This document shows, piece after piece, positions 1 to 12,189 of a DNA stretch of 64,000 nucleotides; the first letter of the stretch is position 1; every line of letters starts with the position of its first letter. This stretch comes from Albula goreensis (taxonomy: Eukaryota; Chordata; Actinopteri; Albuliformes; Albulidae), in assembly GCA_022829145.1 (NCBI GenBank), contig CM040747.1:39860613-39924612 (forward strand). The letters run 5' to 3'. The notes beneath the pieces are model-generated. The model was not told the origin of the DNA and did not search any database. It saw only the letters and a list, made by a program, of their open reading frames with translations. The translations under genes were made by a program, and so were the position numbers.

Positions 1-108
1 CCTGGGTGATTGTAGCTCAGATCCAGCTCTCTCAGGTGTGACGGGTTTGAACGCAGAGCTGAAGCCAGAGAATCACAACCTCTCTCTGTGACTCGACAGC
101 CTGACAGC
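1..108 (-). CDS. NLR gene, LRR exon (partial, runs off the left edge)
   Basis: Read on the minus strand, a CTGCAG acceptor is followed by an open frame encoding a leucine-rich repeat start ([18 protein letters not shown], then LRELDLSYN). This is the ribonuclease-inhibitor-type LRR that ends fish NLRC3-like proteins. The exon opens with one base that completes a split codon, the same phase as every LRR exon further right, so it fits as the next exon of the same minus-strand gene. The donor lies outside the window, so length and further exons (more LRRs, perhaps B30.2) cannot be judged. Confidence 0.75.
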
Positions 109-571
109 CTGCAGAGAGAAGGAGACCAGCTCTGGACAAACACACCTTACAGAATCTGAATGTAAAATAACAGGGCTGTGGAATTGGTGATTATCCTTAT
201 CAAACACATAACAGTGTGTTACACACCTTACAGAATCTGAATATAAAATGAAAGGGCTGTGGAATTAGTAGTATACATCTTATTATCATTATTTTAATGA
301 GTGGGACTGACTCATTTACTTCTTTGTTGTCTATAATTGAAGGTATGTAATTAATATTGTGACACTGAATGAATAATTTTCAAAAGTAACAATTCAGTAC
401 TTTATTCACTTATGAACACTGAAATTGCTGTTGGAAGAACACATTTTAACATCACAGATTGACTGTGCAAAGTGAACAGAAAGCTTTAGCCTGAGTCATT
501 ATTAATATTAGTGGGATATTTAGTCACATTTGATCCCTTCATGAAAGAGGGGGTTTGTGTTTGTTACTCAC

Positions 572-745
572 CCCAGTCTCTGCAGTTTACAGACTGGGTC
601 CTCCAGTCCAGCAGAGAGCGCTCTCACTCCTGAATCCTGCAGCTCGTTGTCTCTGAGCTCCAGATCTCTCAGCTCTGAGTGGGGAGAACACAGGACTGAG
701 GCCAGATCATCACAGCAGCCCTCTGTGAGATTACAGCAACCCAGC
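572..745 (-). CDS. NLR gene, LRR exon (174 bp)
   Basis: A 174-bp exon (58 codons) flanked on the minus strand by an acceptor (TCTCCACAG) and a GTGAG donor. It encodes one LRR pair beginning [16 protein letters not shown] and ending CKLQRLG. The LRR forms part of the ligand-sensing horseshoe of the NLR. It is less like the four cassette exons at 10-16 kb than those are to each other, so it is an older repeat. It enters and leaves in the same codon phase as the cassette exons and can be spliced to any of them. A second copy of the acceptor-side sequence lies just upstream (about 781-805), a local duplication. Confidence 0.8.
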
Positions 746-3700
746 CTGTGGAGAGAACACACACACACTATAAATATACACCAACCCAGCCTGTGGAGAG
801 AACACACACAGACACACTCACACACTCTGTGTTTTCTGACTACGTCATCTACATGCAGTCAGATTCACTTTCATACACATATTTTTATCATTGTGAATAA
901 TGAAGCCTTTGTATTTATAACTGGGTTGTCTGTGTTGTTATAACATAAAAACATTGACTGTAGCCACTCTATTCATAGAACAACGCCTTCAGAAACTGGT
1001 TAGATCCCCAATACTAATTATCAATAATTGTATTGTTAAAAGGGTACGGTAATTCATATTGTTTTGCTATTATTATGGTAATATTAATACGTTTATGGCT
1101 TAAGTCATTTTATGAGATTGATAACTTTTAATTGTGCCTTGTGCTGGGACTGTTAAGATGAACATATTGTGTTATCTGTTTGTTCTTGCACTGCATACAC
1201 TTCACCTGCATTTAACTGGAGCCTTTGTGAGGAACAGCATTATCCTCATATTTTCTGCTTCCCATGTGCTGAATAGCACATTTACTCTACATATTCTGGG
1301 TGCCCTCATGTGTGGGGATGGATTTTGGCATATTCAATGTTTTGTGATAATATAATTTGGCTGTATTTAATTATTTATTAGGAAGAAAAACACTACTCAG
1401 TTTTGGAAAACAGGCAGAGAGTGGGGCCCCTGGAGAAGAAGGAGGGAGTGAGGCTCCTGACAAAACAGATAATGGGGCCCCTATCCAAGCAGCTTTGAAC
1501 TTAAATCATTGCACTTCCCACATTGACCACTAGATGGTGCGCATGTTCTCAAACGCCACTGTCTACTGCAGTTGAATCCAGTAACAGCAAGCAAAGCTCA
1601 CACTGTGGTTGTGAATTCCCTTTGGTAACACATTGACAATTCCACACAAACTTGAAGAAAATCATTGTTATTCATCATTGGTATTATCAATCACCATTAA
1701 TCATTCAAATCACCATAAGAGACACCTTTAATTGATTATGAACAATCATTATTATTATCTCTAAATCATGAAAATAATTGTCCATTTTGTAATTTTACTG
1801 TCATACCAACATCTTCAGTATCTCTGAAATTTAATGGCAAATTGCCCTTAACCTAATTTGAACTGAATAATACATAGTCATGCTCTGTCTTGGCTCTCTC
1901 AAGGCAAGCCAGCCTTACCCTCCTTTGCAAATGAGTAACTAGGGAGTGTGACTGTAAACCTGAGAGCTCAAAACAAACATCCTCCAAGATCTACAAACCT
2001 TAAGCAGAAAAGCTCTGCAGTATCCAGATTATTTGCACTCTGCCAAATCAGATCTCTGTCTGACTTGTGACTCAGGCTGCTCTGAGCATCATTCTTCTAC
2101 TTCCTCTAACCAAAACCTTTCAGTCTATTCAGGTCTTTAATCCTGCACCCTTCCAAAGGGGGGACCAGAAGATCTCAGCATGAATCTTCTGACAATCGTA
2201 TGATTTATCCCCCTCCACACAGGGAACACAAACTGTGTTTCACTACAGTTACCTCTCACTAGGGATGGGTATCATTAAGATCTTATTGATACCTTACTGA
2301 TGCTGTTGAACAGTTTGAGACAATATTGACACCATCATCAATACTTTCTAAAATTGAGGGGGGAAAAAACACAACTCTTCAGAACAGAATTGCCATTGAT
2401 TTTATTACCTATACTAATGGGATATGTGAAAACATTCTGCGGCAACGTCCCGTACTGTCATTGCTATCCAAGAAATAACATCCATTGTAACAATCTGTGT
2501 GCCAATCACGAATAGTTTTGTAAACATTTAAGGTGAAATCTGACTGGCTCACCTTCACACTGACCTATGCAACTACATGCCAGAGGAGGAAAATGCCTTC
2601 AGCTCGTTTGTTCACCCTGAAGTGCATTCACTATGACACAGAAACAGTAGAAAGTCTGGCCTCATTTTACAAAAACACAGCTTTGGAAAAGATTGCAACC
2701 ACGAAACACAAACGCAGGCAAGCCTGGAAATACAAAAAACAAAAAATAAAACGTCTTCCACAGCATGGAGTAGACATGATGCACGAGAACTGCATCATCG
2801 TCAGTTGCAAAAAAATAATATATGTTGCTACATTATGTCTAAATACAGGATCACTCTCTGCTCTCTTTGCAAAACTCCACCTTACCAAAGGGGGCTGCAT
2901 GAGTCATTTTTACTCAGCTTGGTTTGCCTGTAACAACAGCAACCATTTCTGTCTAACCATGAGTTGATTAAGCCATTTAGTCAGACATATTAATGGTAAT
3001 TTAGTCAGTTACTGTAGACTGTTAAACCCAGCCCAATCAGGCAACCACAGCTACAGGATGATCTTTGCAGGTGCATTGGGCACATCCCTAGAGTGCTGCC
3101 CCATTCTTACATTTTTCACAACACCTCCTCATTGTGAGTAGCTGCTCACTGACCCAGTGTCATGTAAGTCAGTAATTAGCTGGACTTCAGGAAGTACCAC
3201 TAATGTAAGACTGTTAACATATATCTCCTGGTTAGGATATCACACAAACTAGGATGGACTGTAGAAATGAGATCAGTATGTCTGTATTTCCATTTCTTGA
3301 TACAGTCACCAGGATAAACAGTCTCTGTCAGAACAGCACAAGGGTACCTGGGGGTAACAGCCAGGAATCATCCTTCCACAGCAGCTCCTGCCTGAAGGGA
3401 CTAAACAGTCCAGTCCAGTCTGGGCCAGACCAGACCTCAAACTGTAGTCAAAAGTTCATCTGATCCATTGGGCACCCCCCTCAGACTTCTCATGACTGGA
3501 TCACTGACAACTCATACTCCACCTCACTAACACTCCTGACCACTTTAAGCATAAACCTCCCAGGTGCTGCTGTTTTCTTATTTTCCATTATGTTTTATTG
3601 ATTGATAGCTTTGAGTGAACCTTAATAGTCAGTCCTTGACTGTTAGTAGTGTTCTCTTTTGATATGTTATTTATGATTGGTTAAATGTTACACATAACTG

Positions 3701-4225
3701 CCCAGATGTCTACAGCTGTGTATGAACTGCCCAGATTTGCCAAACTGTCATAACCTTTCAAATGAACTTGAGGACCTGTGGAATGTTGAATGACTTTTGC
3801 GCTCTAAAGGAATACTGGCTTAAGCCGCATCCTGAGACCAAAGGGGAGTGTAGGGACAATGGAACTACATTTCCACACACTCCACAAGAAACACCAGTGA
3901 TGTTTATAGCACCACCCCAGCCTGACATCCTCAGTTACAATCAGCCAATTCTGTAACCCCAGAAACATGCAATGGGCAATGAAAGTTATAGAACTAGGAA
4001 GAACCCATTGTTCCCTCTCTTACCCTCCCAGCTCTTACTCCTACATTTATCCTCATGTGCAGAACACACACAGGAAAACTCACACACTCACACTATAACT
4101 ACTCTCAGACAAACACAGAAAAAATATCTTGCCTGAGTCAATGAATTGAAAGTAAATGTATTACTTTATGAAGTTGTATAAAGCATAGTCCACTACATTC
4201 ACTGTTTATTTGGTGGAATGTTATC
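746..4225. other. NLR intron, no gene recognised
   Basis: AT-rich sequence inside the long NLR intron. Short open frames occur (for example 2,533-2,967 plus strand) but none has a recognisable domain, splice context or codon bias. A CTCF-like motif (CCACTAGATGGTGC) is at 1,527-1,540. Nothing else supportable was seen. Confidence 0.5.
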
Positions 4226-5682
4226 CAGTCAACTCCAGAATTATTGACACCCCTGACTGAAAATGTGGTAAAAATACAACAAAAAACATAATATTATAGA
4301 GATAAACTCAAAATGCCAACATGTAACAAATACTGTACTGGATTAAGGTTTTAATTGAGCCAAACAAAATCATTCATTAATTTAATTAAAAATCTGTTTC
4401 CTCCAGATTAAAGTTTCACAATTAATGGCACCCCTAAAGATTATCATAAATAAAATCTAACAAATTTAAACCAGGAATGAAATTCATCTAATTTAAGTTC
4501 ATCTAAGAGTTAGGGAGCTATATTGTATCATTACTTCACTTCCAGTTTCACGAGGGTATAAAAATGAGGTACCACACATAAAAAATCCCCTAGCCATCCA
4601 ACAACATTAAGGAAACAAAAAAAGGCAGTTCAAAAGAGACAGATGGACGTAGACCTTCATAACTCTGGTAATGGTTGCAAGATGATCCACAAAGGAGTAA
4701 ATATACCACTGAGCACTGTCAGGGCAATTATTTAAAAATATGTATAATATTTTTAAAAATAATTTAAAATAATTATAAAATAATTATTAGATATAAACAT
4801 GGAACAGTTGAAAACCTGACAGGTATAGGACGCAAATGCATTCTCCCCCTAGGAAAGGGAGGAGGATGGTGAGAGAAGCTAAAAAATCCCCAAGAATCAC
4901 TGTGAAGGAACTGCAGGCCTTGGTGGCATCTTGGGGTCACCAGGTTTCAAAAATACTGTGGTGCTGTGGTCAGATAAGACCAGAATTAAATGTTTTGGTC
5001 AGATAAAGCATCGGCATGTTTGGCGTCCAAAAACAGATGCATACGAGGAAAGGCACCTCATACCCACGGTGAAACATGGTGGTGGGTCACTGATGTTTTG
5101 GGGCTGTTTTAATTTCAGAGGTCCAGGGGCACTGGTAAAGATCGATGGCTCAATGGATTCCACCGAGTATAAGGCAATTTTGGCTGACAATCTGGTTGCC
5201 TCTGCCAGAAGGCTGAGACTTGGCTGTAGGTGAACTTTCCACCAAGACAATGACCCAAAGCACACCTCAGAATCCACACAGAAATATTTCTGGGACAACA
5301 AAATCAATGTTCTGCAATGACCGTCTCAGTCACCAGACCTCAATCTGATGGAAAATCTGTGGGCTAAACTGAAGAGGGCAGGTGATAAGCACAAACCCAA
5401 GAATGTGAAGGATCTTGAAAGGATCTGCAAAGAGGAATGGTCCAAAATCCATCCAAATGTGTGCCTTAACCTTGTCAAACAGTATAAGACCCAACAATTA
5501 TGAATCCTTCTTTTTGATGAATTAGTTCATTTATTAAATATATGAATGATTTTGGAACATTAATAAACTACAGTGGTTTTCACATCTATGCATTTTGAGT
5601 TTATCTCAATAATGTTATTTATTTTTTCTTGTATTTTTACTGCATTTCCAGTCAGGGGTGCCAATAATTATGGAGTTGACTG
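4226..5682 (+). mobile_element. Decayed Tc1-like DNA transposon
   Basis: About 1.46 kb bounded by inverted terminal repeats (CAGTCAACTCCAGAATTATT at the left; its near complement, containing AATTATGGAGTTGACTG, at the right). The right end abuts TA, the usual Tc1 target; the left TA is altered. Plus-strand frames give pieces of a Tc1-type DDE transposase: KHGGGSLMFWGCF and VKIDGSMDSTEY near 5,075-5,170, HQDNDPKHTS near 5,240-5,270, then [16 protein letters not shown] near 5,330-5,380. The reading frame is broken by stops and shifts throughout the N-terminal half, so it is inactive. It lies within the NLR intron. Confidence 0.85.
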
Positions 5683-6485
5683 TATAACAAAGAGAACATG
5701 ATAACATGTAGAGACGGCTCAGGGTCAGGGTAAGAGGTCATCAGAGAGGGCAGGTAGGGGAACTCTCTGTCCCCAAGTAGGACACCATCAAACTGTCCTA
5801 TAATCATATGGGGGTACAGTGTAAATTTTGTAAAAATTTTAGCTGATTCATGGACAGAGCCTGGCCACTTGGATTCAGCATTTGTAATGATGTGGACTGC
5901 ATCACATATTATCTTAACAGTGCAGAAGAGTAACAGTAAGAGTAACGGTTGCCTTGCTAATGTGTTCAGCCTCTCTGATGTGACAAAGAAAACTTCAATT
6001 GATATAAAACTCAAAGGAAAAGAATAACATTTGTTCTGAATGGAGGGCGAATCCTGATAAAAAAAAAACATCTTTAGAATGGATTAAATGAACTAAACTA
6101 GAAATTAAACACAAATACAAAACTAATATTACATATTTATTGACAATCTGTAAGCTCAGTTATCTGTAAGGTCATTTTTATTTTTTACATTTAAATAAGC
6201 AACTGGAAATTCTTTGGAAATGCTGAGCTAAATCACCAACATGAAAGGGACAGAAATATGGGAAGAAAGGATTACAACAACAAAACATATCAAATGGACA
6301 AGAAGGACAGAAAGGATTGAAAATAAGAGGACAAATTCACACAACAAGAAAAAGGAATTTGGGCATTTATTAAAAAAGGGAACACAAAAAGAAAACAGAA
6401 GAAAGGTAAGCATTTACAAATGTATAGGGATAAAATAAGAAAGGCTAACCACTATTATAAAAAAGGAAAATAGACAGAGGACAAA
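5683..6485. other. NLR intron, no gene recognised
   Basis: AT-rich sequence between two transposable elements. The open frames here (for example 5,652-6,071 minus) overlap the transposon end or are low complexity. I see no supported feature. Confidence 0.4.
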
Positions 6486-9033
6486 ATAAATTTACTGCTC
6501 ACAGCTGGCTAATGTACACCTCATCCACCACCCCAATCTGAACACTCAACATCTATGTGACCGGGTACACCGAAATGAGCAGGGGGTCAAAATATTTGCC
6601 AAGTACCTGAGAGACACCGCCTTGGCCCACAGCCAGCCAGCCCCAGCCCCATACCCAAGCACAGCCGTCATGGGACACAGAGGATTCATGTGCCCAGGAG
6701 GACTGGCCCAACACAGCACCAGGGGAGAGGCAGGATGCCCACGCTGCCCATCCCGCTCCCACCACCCCCCCACAACCCAACACTCAGCACCACAGCCCAG
6801 CACACACAGCCTGGACTCAGCTATGCTGCAGCCCAGCACACACAGCCTGGACTCAGCTATGCTGCAGCCCAGCACACACAGCCTGGACTCAGCTATGCTG
6901 CAGCCCAGCACACACAGCCTGGACTCAGCTATGCTGCAGCCCAGCACACACAGCCTGGACTCAGCTATACTGCAGCCCAGCACACACAGCCTGGACTCAG
7001 CTATGCTGCAGCCCAGCACACACAGCCTGGACTCAGCTATGCTGCAGCCCAGCACACACAGCCTGGACTCAGCTATACTGCAGCCCAGCACACACAGCCT
7101 GGACTCAGCTATGCTGCAGCCCAGCACACACAGCCTGGACTCAGCTATGCTGCAGCCCAGCACACACAGCCTGGACTCAGCTATGCTGCAGCCACTCAGA
7201 GCCCTGCTGGCTCTGCATTGAGAGAGATTTGCCACCTGCTGGGTTTGATCTGCAACAAATTAATAACTTAGAGGGGAGTGAATAAAAAAATAGATAAATA
7301 AGTACATAATAATAATTATTATAATTAAGATTACACAATATACATGTTCAATCAAAAGCAAATCCTTTGTAATCAATTAGTTTCGTTTTTGTAGTTTATT
7401 TCATTTTTCTACACATTTATATTTACATTTTGACTCTAAAAATCTGTAGCTGGAACATCCAGGGTCTGTGGTCCTCATCACTTGGTCTGAAGAGCACAGA
7501 TCCTGAATCTGTAAATAGTTTAGAAAATGATGATATTGTGCTACTCGGTGAAACCTGGTGTCATGCTGATGTGTCCACAGAATGCCCACCCAACTTTAAG
7601 AGATAATTCTCCCTTCTCTTAAACATACGCATATAAATCATGGCAGAGATTCTGGAGGAATTATTGTGTGGTACAAGAAAGAAATAAATAAATTCATTGA
7701 CCCAGTAAAAAAAGGTGACACTTACCTTTGGTTAAAAATAAATTAAAAAATCTTTCCATCTGAAAAAGATATGTACCTATGTGCAATCTACACCCCCCAT
7801 TGGATTCTCCCTATTTCAATGCATCCATTTTTAATGATCTGCACACAGATATCTGCCACTTCCAGGCCCAGGGAAGTGTGCTGCTCTGTGGAGACCTAAA
7901 CGCCAGGACAGGTACTCTCCCTGACTTCCTCACCACTGAAGGAAACAAACACATCTTTGGCCAATCTCCTATGTACCACACTCCAATCATAAAAACCACA
8001 AACAGCCATGAAAATGTAATTAATAAAAATGGTAGACAGGTAGTGTATCTCTGTCAGACCTTGGGTCTGTATATCATTCATGGCAGGATCAGAGGGGACT
8101 CCTTTGGAAGGTTCACTTACAGCTCAGCTCTTGGGAACAGTGTGGTAGATTATGCCATTACAGATGTGGACCCCTCCTCCATAAATGCATTCACTGTCAG
8201 GCAACAAACCTCCCTATCAGACCACAGTCAAATCATTGTATATATAAACAGAACAAATGAGCCAGACAACATACAGACACAGCCCAGTAAGCTGTACGAT
8301 CTTACCCTTTGATTATTAACATTCAGAAACGAGCATTAAAATTCTGGATTCATCTGAAAACAAGCAAACGAAATTCCCTCCAATATAAGGCCTTCCTATC
8401 CCAAGAGCTAAGCCCCAATAGAAGTCCTCTCAGTCAGCTGGCATTTAAACTAACAAACCAAATAACGACTTACAATACTAACTATGACATATTTCAGACC
8501 AGCACTGCTTCAATTAAAATCAGCCGAGTAATAAATCAAACAAAAGATCCTTATTTGGAACATTGGAAAAAATACAGACTACGTGATCACAGCCTGGCCA
8601 TTGAAACAGGCAGACACAAGCAAACCTGGCGCCCCAAAGAGGAGAGGATATGTGATCACTGTGAGACAGGTGAGGCTGAGACAGAGCTACACTTCCTCCT
8701 ATACTGCACAAATTAAACATTCGCAAAGACTTCTTTGAAAAATGTAAAAGAATATACCCAAATTTTGAAACACTCCCTGTGGAGAGACAATTACCAATCT
8801 TACTGGGTGAAGGACACACAGCCTCCCTGGCTGCTCTATATGTAGCAACCTGTCACCAGAGCAGGAATATAATAAATGCATAAATGTTAGTTTATAGTCA
8901 TTCATTGTATGCATTCATGTTTGTTCCTTTCTTTCCCTGTTATGAATTGTGTGAATTGTTCTGTTATTGTGTTAACTGTACCATTTGCTTTGGCAACACA
9001 GCCCATGTCATGCCAATAAAGCACCTTGAAATG
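6486..9033 (+). mobile_element. Internally deleted non-LTR retrotransposon (LINE)
   Basis: Plus-strand pieces of a LINE in order. At 6,520-6,630, the end of an SGNH/esterase-like ORF1 domain (DRVHRNEQGVKIFAKYLRDTA). Then a proline-rich tail with the 36-bp minisatellite. At 7,430-7,590, the endonuclease start (CSWNIQGLW, LLGETW). At 7,779-8,312, the rest of the endonuclease (VLLCGDLNARTG, VVDYAITD, LSDHSQ). At 8,310-8,716, only the extreme C-terminus of the RT protein (KRALKFWIHLK, HSLAIETGRHK, CDHCETGEAETELHFLLYC). The whole reverse transcriptase core is missing, so this is a deleted, dead copy. The 3' end has TGCCAATAAAGC near 9,010. I cannot assign the clade. Confidence 0.75.
6793..7188 (+). 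repeat. 36-bp minisatellite, 11 copies
   Basis: Eleven head-to-tail copies of a 36-bp unit starting CAGCCCAGCACACACAGCCT, differing only at one position (ATGCTG or ATACTG). Because 36 is divisible by three and the unit lacks stops in several frames, long open frames appear on both strands (for example QPSTHSLDSAML repeated). It lies in the proline-rich tail of the LINE ORF1 relic, so it is probably an expansion of an ORF1 segment. Confidence 0.9.
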
Positions 9034-9760
9034 ATGTGCTGCCTAATGTTTGAAATATGAGCCTGAAGAATGTTGTTCAAATTAATTACTGATTGCTCAG
9101 AAAATGGGAAAATTCACAAAGATACTCATCAGGGAATGATAGAATAGCTATCTAATCAGGGTCTAATCTCCCTCTCCCCATGTAAAGCTCTGCAAATTAT
9201 TAGAGCTTCAGTGCTGATGCGATCACCAAAAAAAGGGCACGCCACATCCGACAAACTATCTCCTACCTACATGCTGCAGGCTCTGCAGGTGTTCTAACGA
9301 GAAACTCCAGGATAGTTTAAGTAACCCTGTTCACTCGCTCACACACACACACACACACACACACATGCTCCAGAAGGGGAAGGCGCCAGAGGGAGAGAGA
9401 CAGGTGATAGCCCCCTGCGGTTGGGCATGTTTATCAAAGGATTCTACATTTGGGGGCATCTTAGGGCTTACCAACAACAAAGAGGATCATACCGACCAGT
9501 TCCGCTTTTAACTGGTAACCCCAAATGTACATCCATTTTGGCTGTCATAAGTGTTTCGTTTTAGTTTCTGAGTAAAGCTCTGCTCCTTGCCATGCTTGAA
9601 AAGCCTGTTGCCTCTTTGGTCACTGATTCAGGGGTATTTAAAGGGGGTGGAGTCCATTTGTCCCTCTCAGGCCGTGTCTGGGTGCATGGCAAGGGACCAT
9701 AAAAGAAGGGAGCAGGGTAAATAACCATAAAATGCATGTTGCTGTCTCGACACTAGTCTA
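9034..9760. other. NLR intron between LINE and LRR cassette array
   Basis: No gene recognised. A short CA tract lies at about 9,340-9,364. The sequence leads into the first copy of the 1.98-kb cassette repeat. Confidence 0.4.
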
Positions 9761-10027
9761 TGGATAGAACACACACATAATCCCACTTTCACACAGTGAA
9801 CTTAAACACAAGATAATTTTGGTCAACCCAAAGACTCTTGGGGTTTTATCCTGCTTTACTTTGCTGTGACAGAGGAGTAAGAAGAGAGGGATGGGATCAA
9901 TGTGGACAAAGGAAGGAAGACTGGAGAGAGGAGAAGTCTGAGAGAAGGAGCTGTTTAACTTTTCTCTGCAAGAAGCCATAATCACTAACTATTTACAAAA
10001 AGTAACAAAGTACACAGCACAACTCAC

Positions 10028-10201
10028 CCCAATGTCTGTAGTTTACAGTTTGGACTCTTCAGTCCAGCACAGAGCAGCTTCACTCCTGAATGTCCCAGGT
10101 TATTGTAGCTGAGGTCCAGCTCTCTCAGGGGTGAGTTTGATGACTGGAGAGCTGAGGCCACAATTTCACAGGACTCCTCTGTAAGACCACAGCTGCCAAG
10201 T
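10028..10201 (-). CDS. NLR gene, LRR exon, cassette 1
   Basis: A 174-bp exon with acceptor (TTTCTTTCAG) and GTGAG donor on the minus strand, encoding [16 protein letters not shown] then [19 protein letters not shown] and ending CKLQTLG. This is a canonical 58-residue NLRC3-type LRR pair. It is joined in frame to its neighbours (first base completes a codon, two bases left over). It differs from the next two cassette exons at a few residues, for example GH rather than GD after NNL. It is probably functional. Confidence 0.85.
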
Positions 10202-12015
10202 CTGAAAGAAAGAGGTAATGTTTTAATATTTAACACTTAATATTTTAAATGTAGTATTGATAGTGCTCACTGATAAAGAGTGATATTGAGGATTGTAAGA
10301 TCTACAATGCTCTGAGGAAGATGTCTGTGCTACACTCTCCAACTGCAGCACTTTACACCTGAGAATAAGATGTCCTGCTCAAGTCTGACAGTTCTACAGC
10401 TGTGCTTCTGACCCAAATAGCCCCTTTTCCTCTCTTCAGTTCTGTCAGAATTGGGGCTAATGGCCCAGCTACCTTTTCCACAGTCTTTTTCAGGCTAACT
10501 CTGGGCTTTAAGCCTCACTCATGGCCCTACTCATGCCCCTGAGCCAAGTGTGGACAGCAGGGCTAAGGATGGAGTTATCAGATCCTTTTATACTGTATTT
10601 CATTATTAAAGCAAATTACAGCCTTTAGAGTGAATAGTGAGTTAGATTGACGAGTTGTGAGAAGTTTGTATTTCCTTCTTATGAGAGTAAAAAATTAGAA
10701 ATTATCACACAGCTAAAGGTTCACAGGAGTAGTCACAGGAAGGCAAGGGGGTTTTTAGTTCACATCTGATCTGCAGTGCAGCGTGTCTGTTCTGATGGTG
10801 ATCATTTCACAATGACCTGTGACCAAACTTTTTGGTAGTGATTGGTTTTATGAATTTTACCAAAAAACCCCAACATAGGAACAGCAGTGTCAAAACAGTG
10901 CACATCACTGAGCCATCAGCAGGAAACTAAAATCATTTTTTGATGTTTAACTTTTAACAAGTAAGGTGCTCAAACAAGAAACAAAACTATTTACTCTCTG
11001 ATTCTCAACTGTCATTCTCTAAAAACATTAGAGAAAAAATAAAAAAGCAATCAATATTCTAAGCTTCTACAGCCTGCTTTCCCTGTTTTCAGGCATCAGT
11101 CAATTTCAGAGCTTGTTTATAATCAAGTCTGCATTTCAGAACATTCACAGTTGCTTCTGTTCAAATTACTGTCCTGAAATTCTGAACTGAATGGTTATGG
11201 TTAAAATTATAATTCCTATTATTTTGCTAAATATTGTGATTCCAATTTCATTTTTAATCAAAATTATCCGTCTGTTTAAGGAAAAAAAAACAATATTTTA
11301 TTGCACTTATTGCATCTGAAAACATGCTCATATTTTTTCTTTGGCTCTTGTAAATCAGTGCATTATTCATTTCTGAGAGATGCAACAGCTAGAAAAGCTC
11401 ATTTTCAATTTTATTGTAGTCCTTATTTTAGTATTTAGTTGTGCTATTAGTTGTATGAATGATAATGATAAACTGGAGCCAAACCAAAGTATTTCCACAT
11501 TCTGTGTTCACTTTGTCACTTTCAACTGGCCCTGATGTCTCCTGCTCCTGTACTGGCATCACAGTCCAGCATTTACCAGGTTCTGGGTCAATGTGCTCAG
11601 CATCCAAAGGTATCACAGTCTCCTTATCCTCAAACTCTCATAATATGCTGGATGGAAAGTGCTAAGAAATTATTTGGAATTGAGTGATTTTTCCCAACAC
11701 CTGGAAAGTCTTTGATACTTCAGTATAGTCTGTATAAATACCCACATTTTGAAGTATGATTAAACTCTCACTGTCAATGTCATATATCTAGCATAAATTC
11801 ATTCTGTGGCACTGTACCACTGAATTACCCGATTCTGCTTTACTTTGCTGTGATAGAGGAGTAAGAAGAGAGGGATGGGACCAATGTGGACAAAGGAAGG
11901 AAGGCTGGAGAGAGGAGAAGTTTGATTGAGAGAAGGAGCTGTTTAACATTTCTCTGTCTGGAGCCACAATCACTAACTATTTACGAAAGGTCACAAAGTA
12001 CACAGCACTACTCAC

Positions 12016-12189
12016 CCCAGTGTCTGTAGTTTACAGTTTGGACTCTTCAGTCCAGCACAGAGCAGCTTCACTCCTGAATCTCCCAGGTTATTGTAGCTGA
12101 GGTCCAGCTCTCTCACGGGTGAGTTTGATGACTGGAGAGCTGAGGCCACAATTTCACAGGACTCCTCTGTAAGACCACAGCTGCTGAGT
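12016..12189 (-). CDS. NLR gene, LRR exon, cassette 2
   Basis: A 174-bp LRR exon, near-identical to cassettes 1 and 3, with intact acceptor and GTGAG donor. It encodes [16 protein letters not shown], then [19 protein letters not shown], ending CKLQTLG. The exon is intact and phase-compatible with the other NLR exons. Confidence 0.85.

Noticed and set aside
2533-2967. 144-codon plus-strand frame
   Set aside because: No domain, splice signals or conservation; overlaps an opposite-strand frame of similar quality.
6546-7271. Long open frames on both strands with 12-residue repeats as a gene
   Set aside because: They come from a stop-free 36-bp minisatellite whose length is divisible by three; only the plus-strand LINE context is meaningful.
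11428-11665. Frames conserved in three cassette copies (near 11.5, 13.5 and 15.5 kb)
   Set aside because: Conservation is explained by tandem duplication of intron DNA; no matching splice sites were seen and cassette 4 lacks the segment.
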